Below, one piece after another: positions 1 through 9,430 of a stretch of DNA of 64,000 nt. Position numbers and translations under genes: made by a program. The notes beneath the pieces are model-generated. The model was not told the DNA's origin. It worked only from the letters and a program-made list of their open reading frames with translations, and did not search any database. Source of the DNA: Desmonostoc geniculatum HA4340-LM1 (GTDB taxonomy: Bacteria > Cyanobacteriota > Cyanobacteriia > Cyanobacteriales > Nostocaceae). Position 1 is the first letter of the stretch. The number at the start of each line of letters is the position of its first letter. The DNA lies in assembly GCA_019359545.1 (NCBI GenBank), contig JAHHHB010000010.1:62001-126000 (forward strand), written 5' to 3'.

Positions 1-151
1 GGGAGTTACGGAATAGTGTATCCATTTTAATTTAGTAGTTAACCTTAGCACCATAATAAATAGTCATTAGTCATTGGTCATTAGTAATTAATCGTTCGTG
101 AATAAACAAAGGACAAATGACAAATGACAAATAACTAATAACAAAATATTA
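1..151. repeat. short tandem repeats before NUDIX gene
   Basis: AT-rich non-coding stretch holding several copies of a TCATTAGT/ACAAATGA-type heptamer family. The same family recurs at 838-920, 4357-4432, 33855-33930 and 37372-37412. No gene is visible here. Confidence 0.6.
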
Positions 152-646
152 TTATGCCAATGTTGTCAAGCCATTCAAGTAGTCTTGCAACTGTCGAGTA
201 TGGTCGTGAGACATCTGTCCTGGAGGTAGAAAGTTGAGATCGAAAGCTTGGATTTCCATCACTTCCAAAACATCTTTAACTTCCATTGTCCCACGTACCT
301 GGGCTTCAACCACAACACAAATTGAATGCATTCTAGGATCGCGGTCTGGCGAGGAGTAAACCCCTACTAAACGGTTAATTTTCACTAATTCGAGTCCAGT
401 TTCCTCCATCAATTCCCGGCGGACTGTGTTGGGAACATCTTCTCCCCAATCCACAATACCTCCAGGTAATGACCAAAGGCCATTGTCGCGCCGCCGGATC
501 AGTACGATCCGACCATCAGGTAAAATTGGGATGATACTAGTACCAGTAATGGGATGACGAAATATAATACCCAATACTGTTTGTCCAATACGCCATAAGT
601 TACGTGTGGACTGGACAGCTGAAGGAAAAAAAGCAATAACGTTCAA
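152..646 (-). CDS. NUDIX hydrolase
   Basis: A 164-residue NUDIX pyrophosphohydrolase. The complete Nudix box is visible: G63, E69, then R77-E78-x-x-E81-E82-x-G84, which binds the metal and cleaves a nucleoside-diphosphate-linked substrate. The N-terminal 30 residues are hydrophobic and precede the usual beta-strand pair. The substrate cannot be read from the sequence; ADP-ribose or a nucleotide-sugar type is as likely as an oxidised nucleotide. It stands alone on the minus strand, with repeat-rich DNA on both sides. The two other NUDIX genes in the window (14024-14455, 35071-35505) belong to different subfamilies. Confidence 0.85.
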   Translation of the reverse strand: MNVIAFFPSAVQSTRNLWRIGQTVLGIIFRHPITGTSIIPILPDGRIVLIRRRDNGLWSLPGGIVDWGEDVPNTVRRELMEETGLELVKINRLVGVYSSPDRDPRMHSICVVVEAQVRGTMEVKDVLEVMEIQAFDLNFLPPGQMSHDHTRQLQDYLNGLTTLA

Positions 647-1162
647 TCTTCAAAATTAATGTGTTGTATTTAATATTTCTCTACCACTTACATCAGCTCA
701 ACTAATGAAAATTATGTTGAGTTTTGTTTTATACAAAAAAGTTTGTGGTTTGAGATTTTATTCCCACGATTTACGTAGAACACTCCCAATTCTAACATCA
801 AGTTTCCTTCAGAAGCACTGTATTTATATATACATAATATTAGTTATTAGTAATTAGTTCTTTGTCCTTTGTTTATTCAGTAATGACCAATAACTAATGA
901 CAAAGGACAAATGACCAATCATTTAGTAATCTACATATATTTGAGATATTTGAATCTCAGAAACAATATTTTTTATCTAGGCTGCCAGCCAGATAATTCA
1001 ATATTATTATTGACATAATAAGGTTGAATGCGGTAGACTAGAACACTGTTTAAAGCGTATAGATTAGTCACTAGGCTACAAGTATATCAATAACATTAGT
1101 AGCTGATATTGCCTACGTTATGCCTAGTTGCGATTTTTTTGTTGTTTATTAATGAGGTGAAC
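647..1162. other. intergenic region, repeats only
   Basis: 516 bases without a credible gene. A TTAGTTATTAG / CAAAGGACAAATGA repeat cluster lies at about 838-920. The rest is AT-rich and would hold the divergent promoters of the NUDIX gene (minus) and the small basic protein (plus). No recognised regulatory site was seen. Confidence 0.5.
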
Positions 1163-1327
1163 ATGGCTAAGCGCCGTAACCCGAAAAAAGAAAAGGCGCT
1201 ACGGAACCAGGCATATGCCCGGAAGTTTCGTAAACGGACTACCACAGGAAGAATGCAAAGAAGGTTCCAACAAAGACCACCGAAGAGTGAGGAAGATGAG
1301 GGCGCAGCAGCAATTGATGCTGAGTAA
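1163..1327 (+). CDS. small basic conserved cyanobacterial protein
   Basis: A 54-residue, strongly basic protein starting MAKRRNPKKEKA, with an Arg/Lys-rich body (KFRKRTTTGRMQRR) and an acidic tail. The start at 1163 is chosen because GAGGTG lies 4 bases upstream (1154-1159) and the basic domain begins there; an in-frame extension to 1109 is unlikely. The size and charge resemble a ribosome- or nucleic-acid-associated protein, but the family was not recognised, so no function is claimed. A strong hairpin (1372-1391) follows. Confidence 0.7.
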   Translation: MAKRRNPKKEKALRNQAYARKFRKRTTTGRMQRRFQQRPPKSEEDEGAAAIDAE

Positions 1328-1371
1328 GTTGCCTGTTAATATACTTACTTTTTAAGTCTTTTAGAATTTGG

Positions 1372-1391
1372 GGGCGTACACTTGTACGCCC
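1372..1391 (+). terminator. hairpin after small basic protein
   Basis: GGGCGTAC (1372-1379), loop ACTT, GTACGCCC (1384-1391): a perfect 8-bp stem followed by a T-rich stretch. It lies 45 bases after the stop codon and probably acts as a terminator. Confidence 0.5.
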
Positions 1392-1612
1392 TCAATTATT
1401 TTGGGGCATTGGGCAATACGCTTGGGTTAAGGGTTATTGACGTAGAATATTGGTCTTGAAGACGCGATGAATCGCGTCTCTACATGAGGGTTTTGGGCTT
1501 AACTGAACTGTATTGGGGCATGGGGAGGTGTGGGAAGCTTTTTTCTAATCTCCCCACACTCCCCCATCTCCCTCATCTCCCCCATCTCGCCGCGTCCCCG
1601 CGTCCCCACTCC

Positions 1613-3007
1613 CTACTCCCTCTCTTCCCCAATTTCAGCGCGGGCGGCTATGAGTGCTTCATTTACCTGTGTAAAGCCGGTGCCGCCGTAACTGTTGCGG
1701 GCAGCCACGACTTGGCGCGGGGATATGGCTTGATAAATATCTGGGGCAAATGCTGGATGTAGTTGTTGCCACTCGTCCAGTGTCAAATCTTTCAGGAGTT
1801 TACCTGCGGCAATACTGGTTTTTACGACTTTACCCACAAGATTGTAAGCTTCTCTGAAAGGGACACCCCGTGCTGCTAGATAATCTGCGACATCGGTGGC
1901 ATTGGAAAAGTCTTCGGTTACGGCTTCGGCTAAGCGGTGGGTACGAAATTCCAAGCCTTCCCCTAGCAAAATTGTCATTGCTTCTAGAGAGGCTTTGACT
2001 GTGTTGACGCTATCAAATAAACCTTCTTTATCTTCTTGCAGGTCTTTGTTATACGCCAGGGGTAACCCTTTCATAATCACCAGCATTGCCTGGAGATGAC
2101 CGAATACACGCCCTGTTTTTCCCCGCACCAATTCTGGGACATCGGGATTTTTCTTTTGGGGCATGATACTGGAACCAGTTGCACAGCTATCTTTGAGGGT
2201 GACAAAGCGAAATTCTTCAGATGACCAAAGAATGACTTCTTCTGCAAGGCGGCTGAGGTGAACCATGATTATGCTAGCAGCACACAAGAATTCGATCGCA
2301 AAATCGCGATCGCTCACTCCATCGAGGCTATTAGCATAAATTTTGTCAAAACTCAATAGTTTGGCTGTGTAATGGCGGTCAATGGGGAAAGTAGTTCCAG
2401 CTAAAGCACCACACCCCAAAGGTGAAATATTCACGCGGCGAGAAACATCACTGAGGCGTTCCCAATCGCGTTGGGCCATTTGAAAGTATGCCAGGAGATG
2501 GTGAGCTAAACTCACAGGTTGGGCGCGTTGCAGATGTGTATAGCCAGGAATTAAAGTTTCAACGTGTTTTTCGGCTATATTTAGCAGAATATCTTGAAAT
2601 TGCCGCAATTGGCTTTTGATTTGTTGGATTTGGTCGCGGAGGTAGAGTCTAGTATCGGTGCCAACTTGGTCATTACGCGATCGCGCTGTATGCAGTTTTT
2701 TACCCACATCACCAACAATTTCCGTCAATCGTCGTTCAACTGCAAAATGCACATCCTCAGCATCCACACCAGGCTGAAATTTTCCCTGGCGGTACTCTTG
2801 GCGAACTTCTTCTAAGCCTGCAACTAGTTGCTCACCTTCTTCTTTTGAAATAATGCCCGTGTGAGCTAGCATCTTGGCATGAGCTTGAGAACCAGTCAAG
2901 TCATATTCGATTAATTCAATATCAAAATTTATACTGGCATTAAAACGAGCGATCGCCGGATGTAATGCTGATTCAAACCGCTGACTCCAAGTTTGTTCTT
3001 TAGTCAT
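1613..3007 (-). CDS. argH: argininosuccinate lyase
   Basis: Cleaves argininosuccinate to arginine and fumarate, the last step of arginine synthesis in the cytosol. The 464-residue length is normal for the family. The fumarate-lyase signature [16 protein letters not shown] is present around residue 275, and HTARSRNDQ, with the substrate-binding Ser-Arg-Asn, around residue 108. The homotetramer shares active sites between subunits. The last residues (EIGEERE) and the stop lie inside a G-rich heptamer repeat tract, so the 3' end has been remodelled by repeat DNA. Arginine is also a precursor of cyanophycin, whose genes lie 6 kb away. Confidence 0.97.
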   Translation of the reverse strand: MTKEQTWSQRFESALHPAIARFNASINFDIELIEYDLTGSQAHAKMLAHTGIISKEEGEQLVAGLEEVRQEYRQGKFQPGVDAEDVHFAVERRLTEIVGDVGKKLHTARSRNDQVGTDTRLYLRDQIQQIKSQLRQFQDILLNIAEKHVETLIPGYTHLQRAQPVSLAHHLLAYFQMAQRDWERLSDVSRRVNISPLGCGALAGTTFPIDRHYTAKLLSFDKIYANSLDGVSDRDFAIEFLCAASIIMVHLSRLAEEVILWSSEEFRFVTLKDSCATGSSIMPQKKNPDVPELVRGKTGRVFGHLQAMLVIMKGLPLAYNKDLQEDKEGLFDSVNTVKASLEAMTILLGEGLEFRTHRLAEAVTEDFSNATDVADYLAARGVPFREAYNLVGKVVKTSIAAGKLLKDLTLDEWQQLHPAFAPDIYQAISPRQVVAARNSYGGTGFTQVNEALIAARAEIGEERE

Positions 3008-3024
3008 AGATATGAGGAGAATGA

Positions 3025-3075
3025 GGGAGAGTTAGGAGTTAGGAGTTAGGAGTTAAGAGTTAAGAGTTATAAATT
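3025..3075. repeat. heptamer tandem repeat (GGAGTTA)
   Basis: Several consecutive copies of GGAGTTA/AGAGTTA upstream of argH. The same unit occurs at 20101-20145, 50748-50812 and 56010-56060. This is the short tandemly repeated repetitive (STRR) type known in Nostoc. Confidence 0.75.
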
Positions 3076-3149
3076 TTTGACTTCTAACTTCTCACTCCTA
3101 ACTCTTGTACAGACGCGATTAATCGCGTCTCTACTCCTAACTTTTAAAT

Positions 3150-3356
3150 TTAACCGTAGCTAGTTAGATTCCGAATGATATAGCCAATGACTAAACCAAT
3201 CAACAATGCCCACACTTGACCTGTTTGTATAAAATGGTTCCAAGATTTTTGCATCTGACCCATCAAATCTGGGTCAGTAATTGTTTGTGCTAGCACTGTC
3301 GAATTTACCGACAAATTCCAAAAAAATTGAGATATCAAATCGCTGTAATGGCTCAT
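3150..3356 (-). CDS. small single-span membrane protein
   Basis: A 68-residue protein starting MSHYSDLISQFF, with one clear C-terminal hydrophobic segment (WALLIGLVIGYIIRNL, about residues 48-63). The start at 3356 is preferred over an in-frame extension to 3452, because the upstream residues look like untranslated AT-rich DNA. The family was not recognised. It lies between argH and larB, on the same strand but 140-200 bases from each, so co-transcription is uncertain. Confidence 0.5.
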   Translation of the reverse strand: MSHYSDLISQFFWNLSVNSTVLAQTITDPDLMGQMQKSWNHFIQTGQVWALLIGLVIGYIIRNLTSYG

Positions 3357-3566
3357 ATTTAGTGATTGAGAAGTTCGGGTAGCAAATTTCAGTCTCAGTT
3401 TATTTATGAAAAAATTACTGATACAGCAGATTTCAAGGAAAGTGAAATACACAACGATTCGTCTGTTACCCAGGTATAAAGCGTGTTTTACTCCTGAATT
3501 CTGTATTCTGAATTCTGAATTCTGCTGTAAATACTGAAATCTTGGGTATGACTTTAATGTCTTAAC

Positions 3567-4355
3567 TCAAGATTCAGGCGATGCCAACCGCAATTTCTCG
3601 GCTGTCCGCAAAATTTGCCCTGCCAAAACTGCTGCGCCAAAACCGTTATCGATATTCACTACACCTACTCCCGCAGCACAAGAATTGAGCATTGTCAAGA
3701 GTGGGGCTAAACCGCCAAAACTTGCACCATAACCAATGCTGGTGGGTACGGCTATCACAGGACAATTCGCTAAACCAGCAACAACGCTAGGTAAAGCGCC
3801 TTCCATTCCCGCCACAACAATCAACACCGATGCCGAATCGATAAAGTGACGATTACTTAATAAACGGTGAATCCCTGCAACGCCAACGTCCCAGAGGCGC
3901 TGTACTCGAAAACCAGAAAGTTCAGCGGTGACGGCGGCTTCTTCAGCAACGGCTAAATCGGCGGTACCAGCAGAAAGAATGCCGATTTCGCCGTGAAATT
4001 GTGGTTCGATCTTAGGAGGAGCGATCGCACAAATTCGCGCCAATTCGTAATATCGCAAACCAGTAACTTTTGCTTGCAGTGCGCCATAAACTGCACTTTC
4101 AATGCGAGTCGCCATCACAACTGGGTTGCGGAGGCGCATCACCTCGATAATTTGAGCAATTTGATCGGGTGTTTTCCCAGGGCCCCAAATTACCTCCGGG
4201 AAACCGGTTCTGATTTGGCGATGGTGGTCAATTTTGGCAAATTCACCCACACTTTCATAGGTTAAGTCTTTGAGAGAGTCTAAGGCTATATCTGGGGAGA
4301 CTTTACCATTGGCAACCGCTTCTAAGAGCGATCGCAAAGATTTTTCATTGGTCAT
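3567..4355 (-). CDS. larB: nickel pincer cofactor biosynthesis protein LarB
   Basis: A LarB/PurE-like protein of 262 residues. In characterised systems LarB carboxylates and hydrolyses nicotinic acid adenine dinucleotide to the dicarboxylate that LarE and LarC turn into the nickel-pincer cofactor. The C-terminal half carries the PurE-type core (VVAGMEGALPSVVAGL, then PTSIGYGASFGGLAPLL and the Asn-Gly-Phe-Gly motif near the end). The start at 4355 (MTNEKSLRSLL) is chosen because the 14 upstream in-frame residues are encoded by a CAAAGGACAAATGA-type repeat. larC and larE are not in this window. Confidence 0.88.
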   Translation of the reverse strand: MTNEKSLRSLLEAVANGKVSPDIALDSLKDLTYESVGEFAKIDHHRQIRTGFPEVIWGPGKTPDQIAQIIEVMRLRNPVVMATRIESAVYGALQAKVTGLRYYELARICAIAPPKIEPQFHGEIGILSAGTADLAVAEEAAVTAELSGFRVQRLWDVGVAGIHRLLSNRHFIDSASVLIVVAGMEGALPSVVAGLANCPVIAVPTSIGYGASFGGLAPLLTMLNSCAAGVGVVNIDNGFGAAVLAGQILRTAEKLRLASPES

Positions 4356-4356
4356 T

Positions 4357-4432
4357 TGTGCTTTGTCCTTTGTCCTTTGTAATTTATCATTTGTCAAATA
4401 ACTAATGACTAATGACCAATGACTAATGACTA
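4357..4432. repeat. short tandem repeats between larB and ABC binding protein
   Basis: Interleaved TTTGTCC and AATGACTAATGACC repeats fill the gap. They extend one apparent larB reading frame by chance. Confidence 0.6.
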
Positions 4433-6220
4433 ATCAGTTACTTTCAGTTCGTAGAGGTTCCAGAATGGCCCACCAAGAGCAGTATACTGAATGCCTTGGA
4501 AGCGATCGCGGACTCCTTGCAAATTCAATCTTTCCACCAAATGAATAAACGGCAACTGTTCTGAAGCGATGCGCTGATATTCGTAATAAATCTCTTTGCG
4601 CTTGTTTTCATCTAATACCTGTGCGCCTTTGATATAAAGGCTATCAATTTGTTTTTCCCAATCAGAAACTTCCCAACCAGTTAGCGGCGGATCTCCTGGT
4701 TGTGCCCCTTGATTAAATGCGTGAGATGCACCAGCAATTCTCCAGATATTGCTAGCACTGTGGGGTTCAATACCCCCTCCAGCAAAGCCTCCCAGGTAAC
4801 AATCCCAATTTTGTGTAACTTTCAATTTTTCTAAATAAGAATTGAAACTGAGGATTTGCAAATCAACCTGAATCCCGATTCTAGCGAGATCTCGTTGAAT
4901 TTGAGCTGCCATATCTCCTCTGACTTTCCTTTCGGAATTCGTCAAGAGTGTAAATCTAACTCGGTTGCCATCAGCATCTACAAGTTGATTTTGGGCATTA
5001 TATTTAAACCCAGCGTCTAACAGTAATTTCTTCGATTTTTCGGGTTCATAATTATATACCCTTAACCCTTTTTCTGGAGGAAGAAAGTAGGGACTTTTCA
5101 CATAAACAAATGAATTTTGCAGCTCACCTAATCCTCGGTAAGCATTTATTTTCATTGTTTCCCGGTCTAGTGCATAGGCTATAGCCTGTCTAAATTCCTT
5201 TTGATTAAACCAGCGGGATTTGATGGGATCTACTAAAAAATTACCCTGAGAATTCTTAGCTTTATTGAGATTAAAAGAAATAAAAGTTGTACTTGTATCT
5301 GGTCCACCATTATAAATTTTAAACTTCGCTCGTTTTTCTTCTCGTTTCAGCAAACTAAAACCTTCAGGAGGAATTTCTAAATCATCTAATTGTCCAGAGC
5401 GAAAACTAATCAATTGGTTTTCAGTGGATTCAATAATTTGCCAAACAATACGCTCAATATAAGGCTGAGGATTCCCCTGAGCATCTTTGCGCCAGTAGTA
5501 TGGATTCCGTCGAAATATAACTCGCTGACTAGGAACATAACTTTCCATTACATAGGGTCCATTGCCAACAATTTGTTTCGGATCAGTGCCTGTTCCCCAC
5601 ATAGAAATAAACTTAGGATTTCCACCAGATTCCGTTGTGCGAATTGCTTCCTGTAAAACGTGGGCTGGCATAATTGGAATGCCACCTACATATCTTAAAA
5701 AAGGAGCAAATGGTTCTTGTATGGTGAATTCAACTCGACGTTCATCGATTTTTTTCACCTTTGGTAAAGTGCCCTTTTCGCCAACTCTTAAAGCATCTTT
5801 TAAAGAAGTAGGAATTTTCGGATTGAGGTAGATTTCGTTATAAGTAAAGACAACATCATCAGTAGTCATTGGCTTACCATCTGACCACTTAATTCCTTCT
5901 CGCAGGGTGATTACAACCCGCTGTGCATCTTCGGAAACTTCCCAGGACTCTGCTAAACCAGGTTCTAGTTTTGTAGTTATCGGATTCTCATTAATCAATG
6001 AGTCATAGAGGAAGCCAAAAACGCTGTATGCTGACTCATTTAAAGCATAATTAAAAGTTGAAGGCTCACTCAAAACTGCGCTAACGATTTGTGGAACTTG
6101 AGCAGCTGCGGTTTTGAAGTTACTAGGATTACAGGCACTAAGTGTGAGTCCTATTAGTGAAGTCAGAATTATTGGCAACCAAAAACGCTTAATTTTTAAA
6201 AAAGTGGATGATAATTTCAT
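4430..6220 (-). CDS. ABC transporter substrate-binding lipoprotein, peptide family (SBP_bac_5)
   Basis: A 596-residue periplasmic solute-binding protein of the DppA/OppA type. The N-terminus has a lipoprotein signal (basic start, hydrophobic stretch, lipobox LSAC with Cys at about residue 29). Typical family blocks follow: ESWEVSEDAQRVVITLREGIKWSDGKP, here read as separate motifs SWEVSED and WSDGKP, and the late VDLQILSFNSYLEKL region. It probably binds peptides or another modified oligomer. No permease or ATPase genes are adjacent, so the partners must be encoded elsewhere. An isolated binding protein of this kind is common in cyanobacteria. Confidence 0.9.
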   Translation of the reverse strand: MKLSSTFLKIKRFWLPIILTSLIGLTLSACNPSNFKTAAAQVPQIVSAVLSEPSTFNYALNESAYSVFGFLYDSLINENPITTKLEPGLAESWEVSEDAQRVVITLREGIKWSDGKPMTTDDVVFTYNEIYLNPKIPTSLKDALRVGEKGTLPKVKKIDERRVEFTIQEPFAPFLRYVGGIPIMPAHVLQEAIRTTESGGNPKFISMWGTGTDPKQIVGNGPYVMESYVPSQRVIFRRNPYYWRKDAQGNPQPYIERIVWQIIESTENQLISFRSGQLDDLEIPPEGFSLLKREEKRAKFKIYNGGPDTSTTFISFNLNKAKNSQGNFLVDPIKSRWFNQKEFRQAIAYALDRETMKINAYRGLGELQNSFVYVKSPYFLPPEKGLRVYNYEPEKSKKLLLDAGFKYNAQNQLVDADGNRVRFTLLTNSERKVRGDMAAQIQRDLARIGIQVDLQILSFNSYLEKLKVTQNWDCYLGGFAGGGIEPHSASNIWRIAGASHAFNQGAQPGDPPLTGWEVSDWEKQIDSLYIKGAQVLDENKRKEIYYEYQRIASEQLPFIHLVERLNLQGVRDRFQGIQYTALGGPFWNLYELKVTD

Positions 6221-6490
6221 AGAATTAAATCTACTGTAATTGTGTCTAATTAGGATCGATGCTATGAGGGGTAGGCGTCAGATGAGTTATTACTCATCCG
6301 ATATAGTTTGATAAATTATCTGAAATTTGCCAATAATGCCCGAATAACCTAACTGGTCGGATTAATGGAAATGGTATTTCCAATACAGTAAAAAAAGCGC
6401 AGCAGAGTTGGTCAAGTGCTTTGCTTTTCAATGATTCATTCCTCAAAAACCCCTAGAATAGATTCTGATTTTTTTGACATCATCCGATCG

Positions 6491-6973
6491 TTATTCTTGC
6501 AATAGTAAGACTACAGCATAAGCACAAATGCCTTCTTCCCGCCCAACAGGACCTAATTTTTCATTGGTGGTAGCCTTGATGCCAATTTGATTTGGTTCTA
6601 ATTCTAAAACTGTTGCTAGTTTGTCGCGCATCTTGTGAATATGGGGTTTTAATTTTGGACGTTCTGCCACTACCACCGAGTCAATATTTCCCACCTGCCA
6701 ACCTTGCTCCCGAATTAGTTGATGTACTTGAGTTAATAGTATTAAACTATCTGCTCCCGCCCATTGGGGATCGCTAGGGGGAAAATAATGACCAATATCC
6801 CCCAAAGATAATGCCCCAAGCATGGCATCCATAATGGCATGGGTAAGTACATCAGCGTCACTGTGACCCAACAAACCGAGTTCATGGGGAATTTGAATTC
6901 CTCCTAAAATTAAAGCGCGATCGCTCACCAGTCGGTGAATATCGTAGCCGTTACCAATACGAATTTTAGTCAT
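6491..6973 (-). CDS. ispF: 2-C-methyl-D-erythritol 2,4-cyclodiphosphate synthase
   Basis: Converts CDP-ME 2-phosphate to the cyclic diphosphate in the MEP isoprenoid pathway, with release of CMP. The 160-residue length is standard. The metal-binding GNGYDIHRL (Asp10, His12) is at the N-terminus, [17 protein letters not shown] follows, and the C-terminal [17 protein letters not shown] matches the family signature. It functions as a trimer. It sits upstream of trmD on the same strand, but more than 150 bases of heptamer repeat separate the two. Confidence 0.97.
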   Translation of the reverse strand: MTKIRIGNGYDIHRLVSDRALILGGIQIPHELGLLGHSDADVLTHAIMDAMLGALSLGDIGHYFPPSDPQWAGADSLILLTQVHQLIREQGWQVGNIDSVVVAERPKLKPHIHKMRDKLATVLELEPNQIGIKATTNEKLGPVGREEGICAYAVVLLLQE

Positions 6974-7150
6974 TTGTCATTTGTCATTTGTCATTTGTCA
7001 TTGGGCATTGGGCATTGGGCATTGGGCATTGGGCATTGGGCATTGGGTATTGGGCATTGGGCATTGGGCATTGGTTATTCTCCCCCTGCTGCCCCTGCTC
7101 CCCATGCTCCCCATGCCCTATGCCCTATGCCCCATGCCCCTTCCCCTCCT
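6974..7150. repeat. heptamer repeat tracts (ATTTGTC, GGGCATT) and polypyrimidine tract
   Basis: Four copies of ATTTGTC run into about ten copies of GGGCATT (roughly 7003-7075), then a CCCCTGCTCCCC/CCCATGCCCTATG tract that enters the trmD 3' end. The frames open across it are repeat translations, not genes. Confidence 0.85.
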
Positions 7151-7826
7151 CCCATTTTTCCAGGAGATCGGGACGGCGATCGCGTGTTTTTTGAATTTGT
7201 TGTTCGTAACGCCAGCGTGCAATAGCAGCATGATTCCCAGACAGCAATACCTCCGGCACTTTCAAGCCCCGAAAATTTGCTGGGCGAGTATATTGGGGAT
7301 AGTCCAATAACCCCTCCTCAAAACTTTCCGCTGTCAAGGACTCCGTTTTGGCTACGGTTCCTGGTAAAAGGCGCACTACACCGTTAATTAAAGCCATTGC
7401 TGGAATTTCACCACCAGTCAGAATAAAATCTCCTAAAGATACCTCACGAGTCACCAAATGCAGTACCCTGTCATCTACTCCTTCGTAATGCCCGCAAATC
7501 AGTACTAACTGATCGTAATTTGTTGCTAATTCTCGCAACAAAGGTTGATTAATTGTTTGACCCTGTGGACTCATTAAAATAACTTCTCTTCGAGGTAGAA
7601 TCGGCAGCGACTCCACAGCACTGAAGATTGGTTCTGGCTTCATTAGCATCCCTACGCCGCCACCGTAAGGTTCATCATCGACCTTACGGTGCTTGTCAGT
7701 TGTAAAGTCCCGCGGATTAATCAGATGCACTTGGGCAATCTGTTTGGCTAAGGCTTTACCCAGCAACCCAGAGTTGAGAACGGAGTGAAAACAGTCAGGA
7801 AAAAGTGTAACTATATCAAAACGCAC
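7125..7826 (-). CDS. trmD: tRNA (guanine-N1-)-methyltransferase
   Basis: Methylates N1 of G37 in tRNAs reading CNN codons, using S-adenosylmethionine, and so prevents +1 frameshifting. It is a SPOUT-class protein with a trefoil knot. The knot motifs [12 protein letters not shown] and [15 protein letters not shown] are visible at about residues 110-140, and the C-terminal domain has the usual [16 protein letters not shown] pattern. The last few residues (GKGHGA) and the stop codon come from the adjoining repeat tract, so the 3' end is repeat-modified without touching the conserved domain. Confidence 0.97.
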   Translation of the reverse strand: MRFDIVTLFPDCFHSVLNSGLLGKALAKQIAQVHLINPRDFTTDKHRKVDDEPYGGGVGMLMKPEPIFSAVESLPILPRREVILMSPQGQTINQPLLRELATNYDQLVLICGHYEGVDDRVLHLVTREVSLGDFILTGGEIPAMALINGVVRLLPGTVAKTESLTAESFEEGLLDYPQYTRPANFRGLKVPEVLLSGNHAAIARWRYEQQIQKTRDRRPDLLEKWEEGKGHGA

Positions 7827-7922
7827 AGTAATTCGTATTCAAGGACACTAATCTTAAATTTGAATATCTAGCAAACACAAGAAGCCAATGTTGGGTCAAA
7901 CTACAGTTAAACTTTATCAATA

Positions 7923-7936
7923 GTATCTAAAAGTAC
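7923..7936 (+). promoter_or_regulatory. NtcA-type box GTAN8TAC upstream of cphB
   Basis: GTA (7923-7925), 8 bases, TAC (7934-7936) fits the NtcA consensus exactly. NtcA is the global nitrogen regulator of cyanobacteria and is reported to act on the cphBA1 operon of Anabaena. No convincing TAN3T -10 element lies at the usual distance, so the exact promoter is uncertain. It is 620 bases before the cphB start. Confidence 0.45.
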
Positions 7937-7950
7937 CAGGAGTCTTGGAT

Positions 7951-7976
7951 TTTAGATGGGATCTAAAGTTTTTCTA
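7951..7976 (+). other. small hairpin TTTAGAT-GGG-ATCTAAA
   Basis: A 7-bp perfect inverted repeat followed by GTTTTTC. It may be a weak terminator or early leader hairpin just after the NtcA box. Confidence 0.3.
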
Positions 7977-8085
7977 ATTACTTAATTTATGTTTAAATGT
8001 TGTCACAACTACATTTAAATTAATAATCATATCAAGTTAACAACTTTCAGGATGCATCGAGCCAGCCTCAGAAAAAAGCGTGGTC

Positions 8086-8355
8086 TTACCTGTTCATCCC
8101 CAATGCCAAAGGGGAAAACTGACAATTTCATGCCAGTTTATTCTCTTGACTCAAATACTAGGCAAACAAGTCGGCAGAACCGACGGCACTTGCTAACCTT
8201 TGGGAATGCTAAGGGCGGACAACTTTGCGAAAGTTCAAGGGCGCAATGTCTCTCCAAGGCACTGGCTCCAAAATGGGGGGCAACCCCACCAAAGAAGTGT
8301 CCTCCCTAGCCTACTAAGTAAGGACTATTTTGCCAGTCTGGAAGTGGACAGGTGA
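8086..8355 (+). ncRNA. candidate structured RNA in the cphB leader
   Basis: About 270 bases with unusually many nested inverted repeats. A long-range helix pairs 8086-8097 (TTACCTGTTCAT) with 8344-8355 (GTGGACAGGTGA), 12 bp including wobbles. Inside are CCCC/GGGG (8098-8101/8111-8114), AAACTG/CAGTTT (8116-8121/8134-8139), GTCGG-CAGAA-CCGAC (8170-8184), AACTTT-GCG-AAAGTT (8221-8235) and TGGGG-GGCAA-CCCCA (8274-8288). One 85-residue frame overlaps it but has no family features. It is not RNase P RNA, tmRNA or 6S RNA by the motifs I know. It may be a cphB leader element or an orphan HEARO/omega-RNA-like element; the identity is open. Confidence 0.5.
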
Positions 8356-8557
8356 AAAACAAGGCGCTAGCAGCAGAGGAAAGGCAACAAACACGTTTAA
8401 ACTGAGGTCTCGTGTGCGTTAAACAAGAATTTGGAACTGTAGACCAGGAGAATCCAAACTTCACAAAAGTGTCCTCTCAAAAGTTGCAAAGTGCAAAAAT
8501 CATGGCTGCTTCTGATCTTGTTTAAATTCACCTGAAGTTGTTGACAGGAGAAACACA

Positions 8558-9421
8558 ATGCCGGAATTAAAAGCTAAATCGCTGGAAATGAGGACACCCC
8601 AAGCAACTAAAACCGCCGTTCTAGTTATCGGAGGCGCAGAAGACAAAGTTCACGGGCGCGACATCCTAAGAACTTTTTTTGGACGTGCCGGTGCTAGTAA
8701 AGGCTATATTACAATTATTCCATCTGCCTCTCGTGAACCCGCTATCATCGGTGGTCGGTATATTCGGATTTTTGAAGAAATGGGTGCCCAGAAGGTAGAG
8801 ATTTTAGACATCCGCGAACGGGAACAGTGTGAAGCCTCCCAAATCAAAGCATCCTTAGAAGCCTGTAGTGGGGTATTTTTGACAGGAGGAGACCAACTGC
8901 GTCTCTGTGGCGTATTGGCAGATACGCCAGCGATGGAAATTATCCGGCAGCGGGTGAGGTCAGGGCAACTGACCTTAGCAGGCACCAGTGCCGGAGCGGC
9001 AGTGATGGGGCATCATATGATTGCTGGCGGCGGTAGTGGAGAGTCGCCAAATCGTTCTTTAGTGGATATGGCAACGGGTTTGGGATTTATTCCTGAAGTC
9101 ATTGTTGACCAACACTTTCATAACCGGAATCGGATAGGACGGCTGATTAGTGCGATCGCAGCTCATCCCGATCGCTTGGGTATTGGCATTGACGAAGATA
9201 CTTGTGCTGTGTTTGAACGTGATGGCTGGCTACAAGTTATGGGTAAAGGCAGTGTCACCATTGTCGATCCCACTGAGCTCACCCACACCAACGAACCTCA
9301 TGTCAGTGCTAACGAACCCCTAACGGTGCATAACTTACGTCTGCATATCCTCAGTTATGGCGATCGCTTCCACCTGTACCAGCGCACTGTATTGCCTGCT
9401 GTACACCGAATCTCCAGCTGA
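8558..9421 (+). CDS. cphB: cyanophycinase
   Basis: A serine-type exopeptidase that degrades cyanophycin (multi-L-arginyl-poly-L-aspartate) to beta-Asp-Arg dipeptides. It is 287 residues long, a peptidase S51 relative. The nucleophile elbow GTSAGAAVM with the catalytic Ser is at about residue 147, preceded by GVFLTGGDQLRL; DQHFHNRNRIGRL and GIGIDEDTCAV complete the family pattern. AGGAG (8546-8550) lies 7 bases before the ATG. The gene is followed by cphA and fits the cphBA1 arrangement of Anabaena. The long leader contains a structured-RNA candidate and an NtcA box. Confidence 0.97.
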   Translation: MPELKAKSLEMRTPQATKTAVLVIGGAEDKVHGRDILRTFFGRAGASKGYITIIPSASREPAIIGGRYIRIFEEMGAQKVEILDIREREQCEASQIKASLEACSGVFLTGGDQLRLCGVLADTPAMEIIRQRVRSGQLTLAGTSAGAAVMGHHMIAGGGSGESPNRSLVDMATGLGFIPEVIVDQHFHNRNRIGRLISAIAAHPDRLGIGIDEDTCAVFERDGWLQVMGKGSVTIVDPTELTHTNEPHVSANEPLTVHNLRLHILSYGDRFHLYQRTVLPAVHRISS

Positions 9422-9430
9422 CGGGATAAA

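Noticed and set aside
6935-7310. Several 68-109 codon frames across the GGGCATT array
   Set aside because: They are translations of a 7-bp repeat, which stays open in all frames; they also run antisense into trmD.
8052-8309. 85-codon open frame overlapping the structured RNA
   Set aside because: No ribosome site, no family features and codons forced by hairpin arms; the nested pairing is the better explanation.
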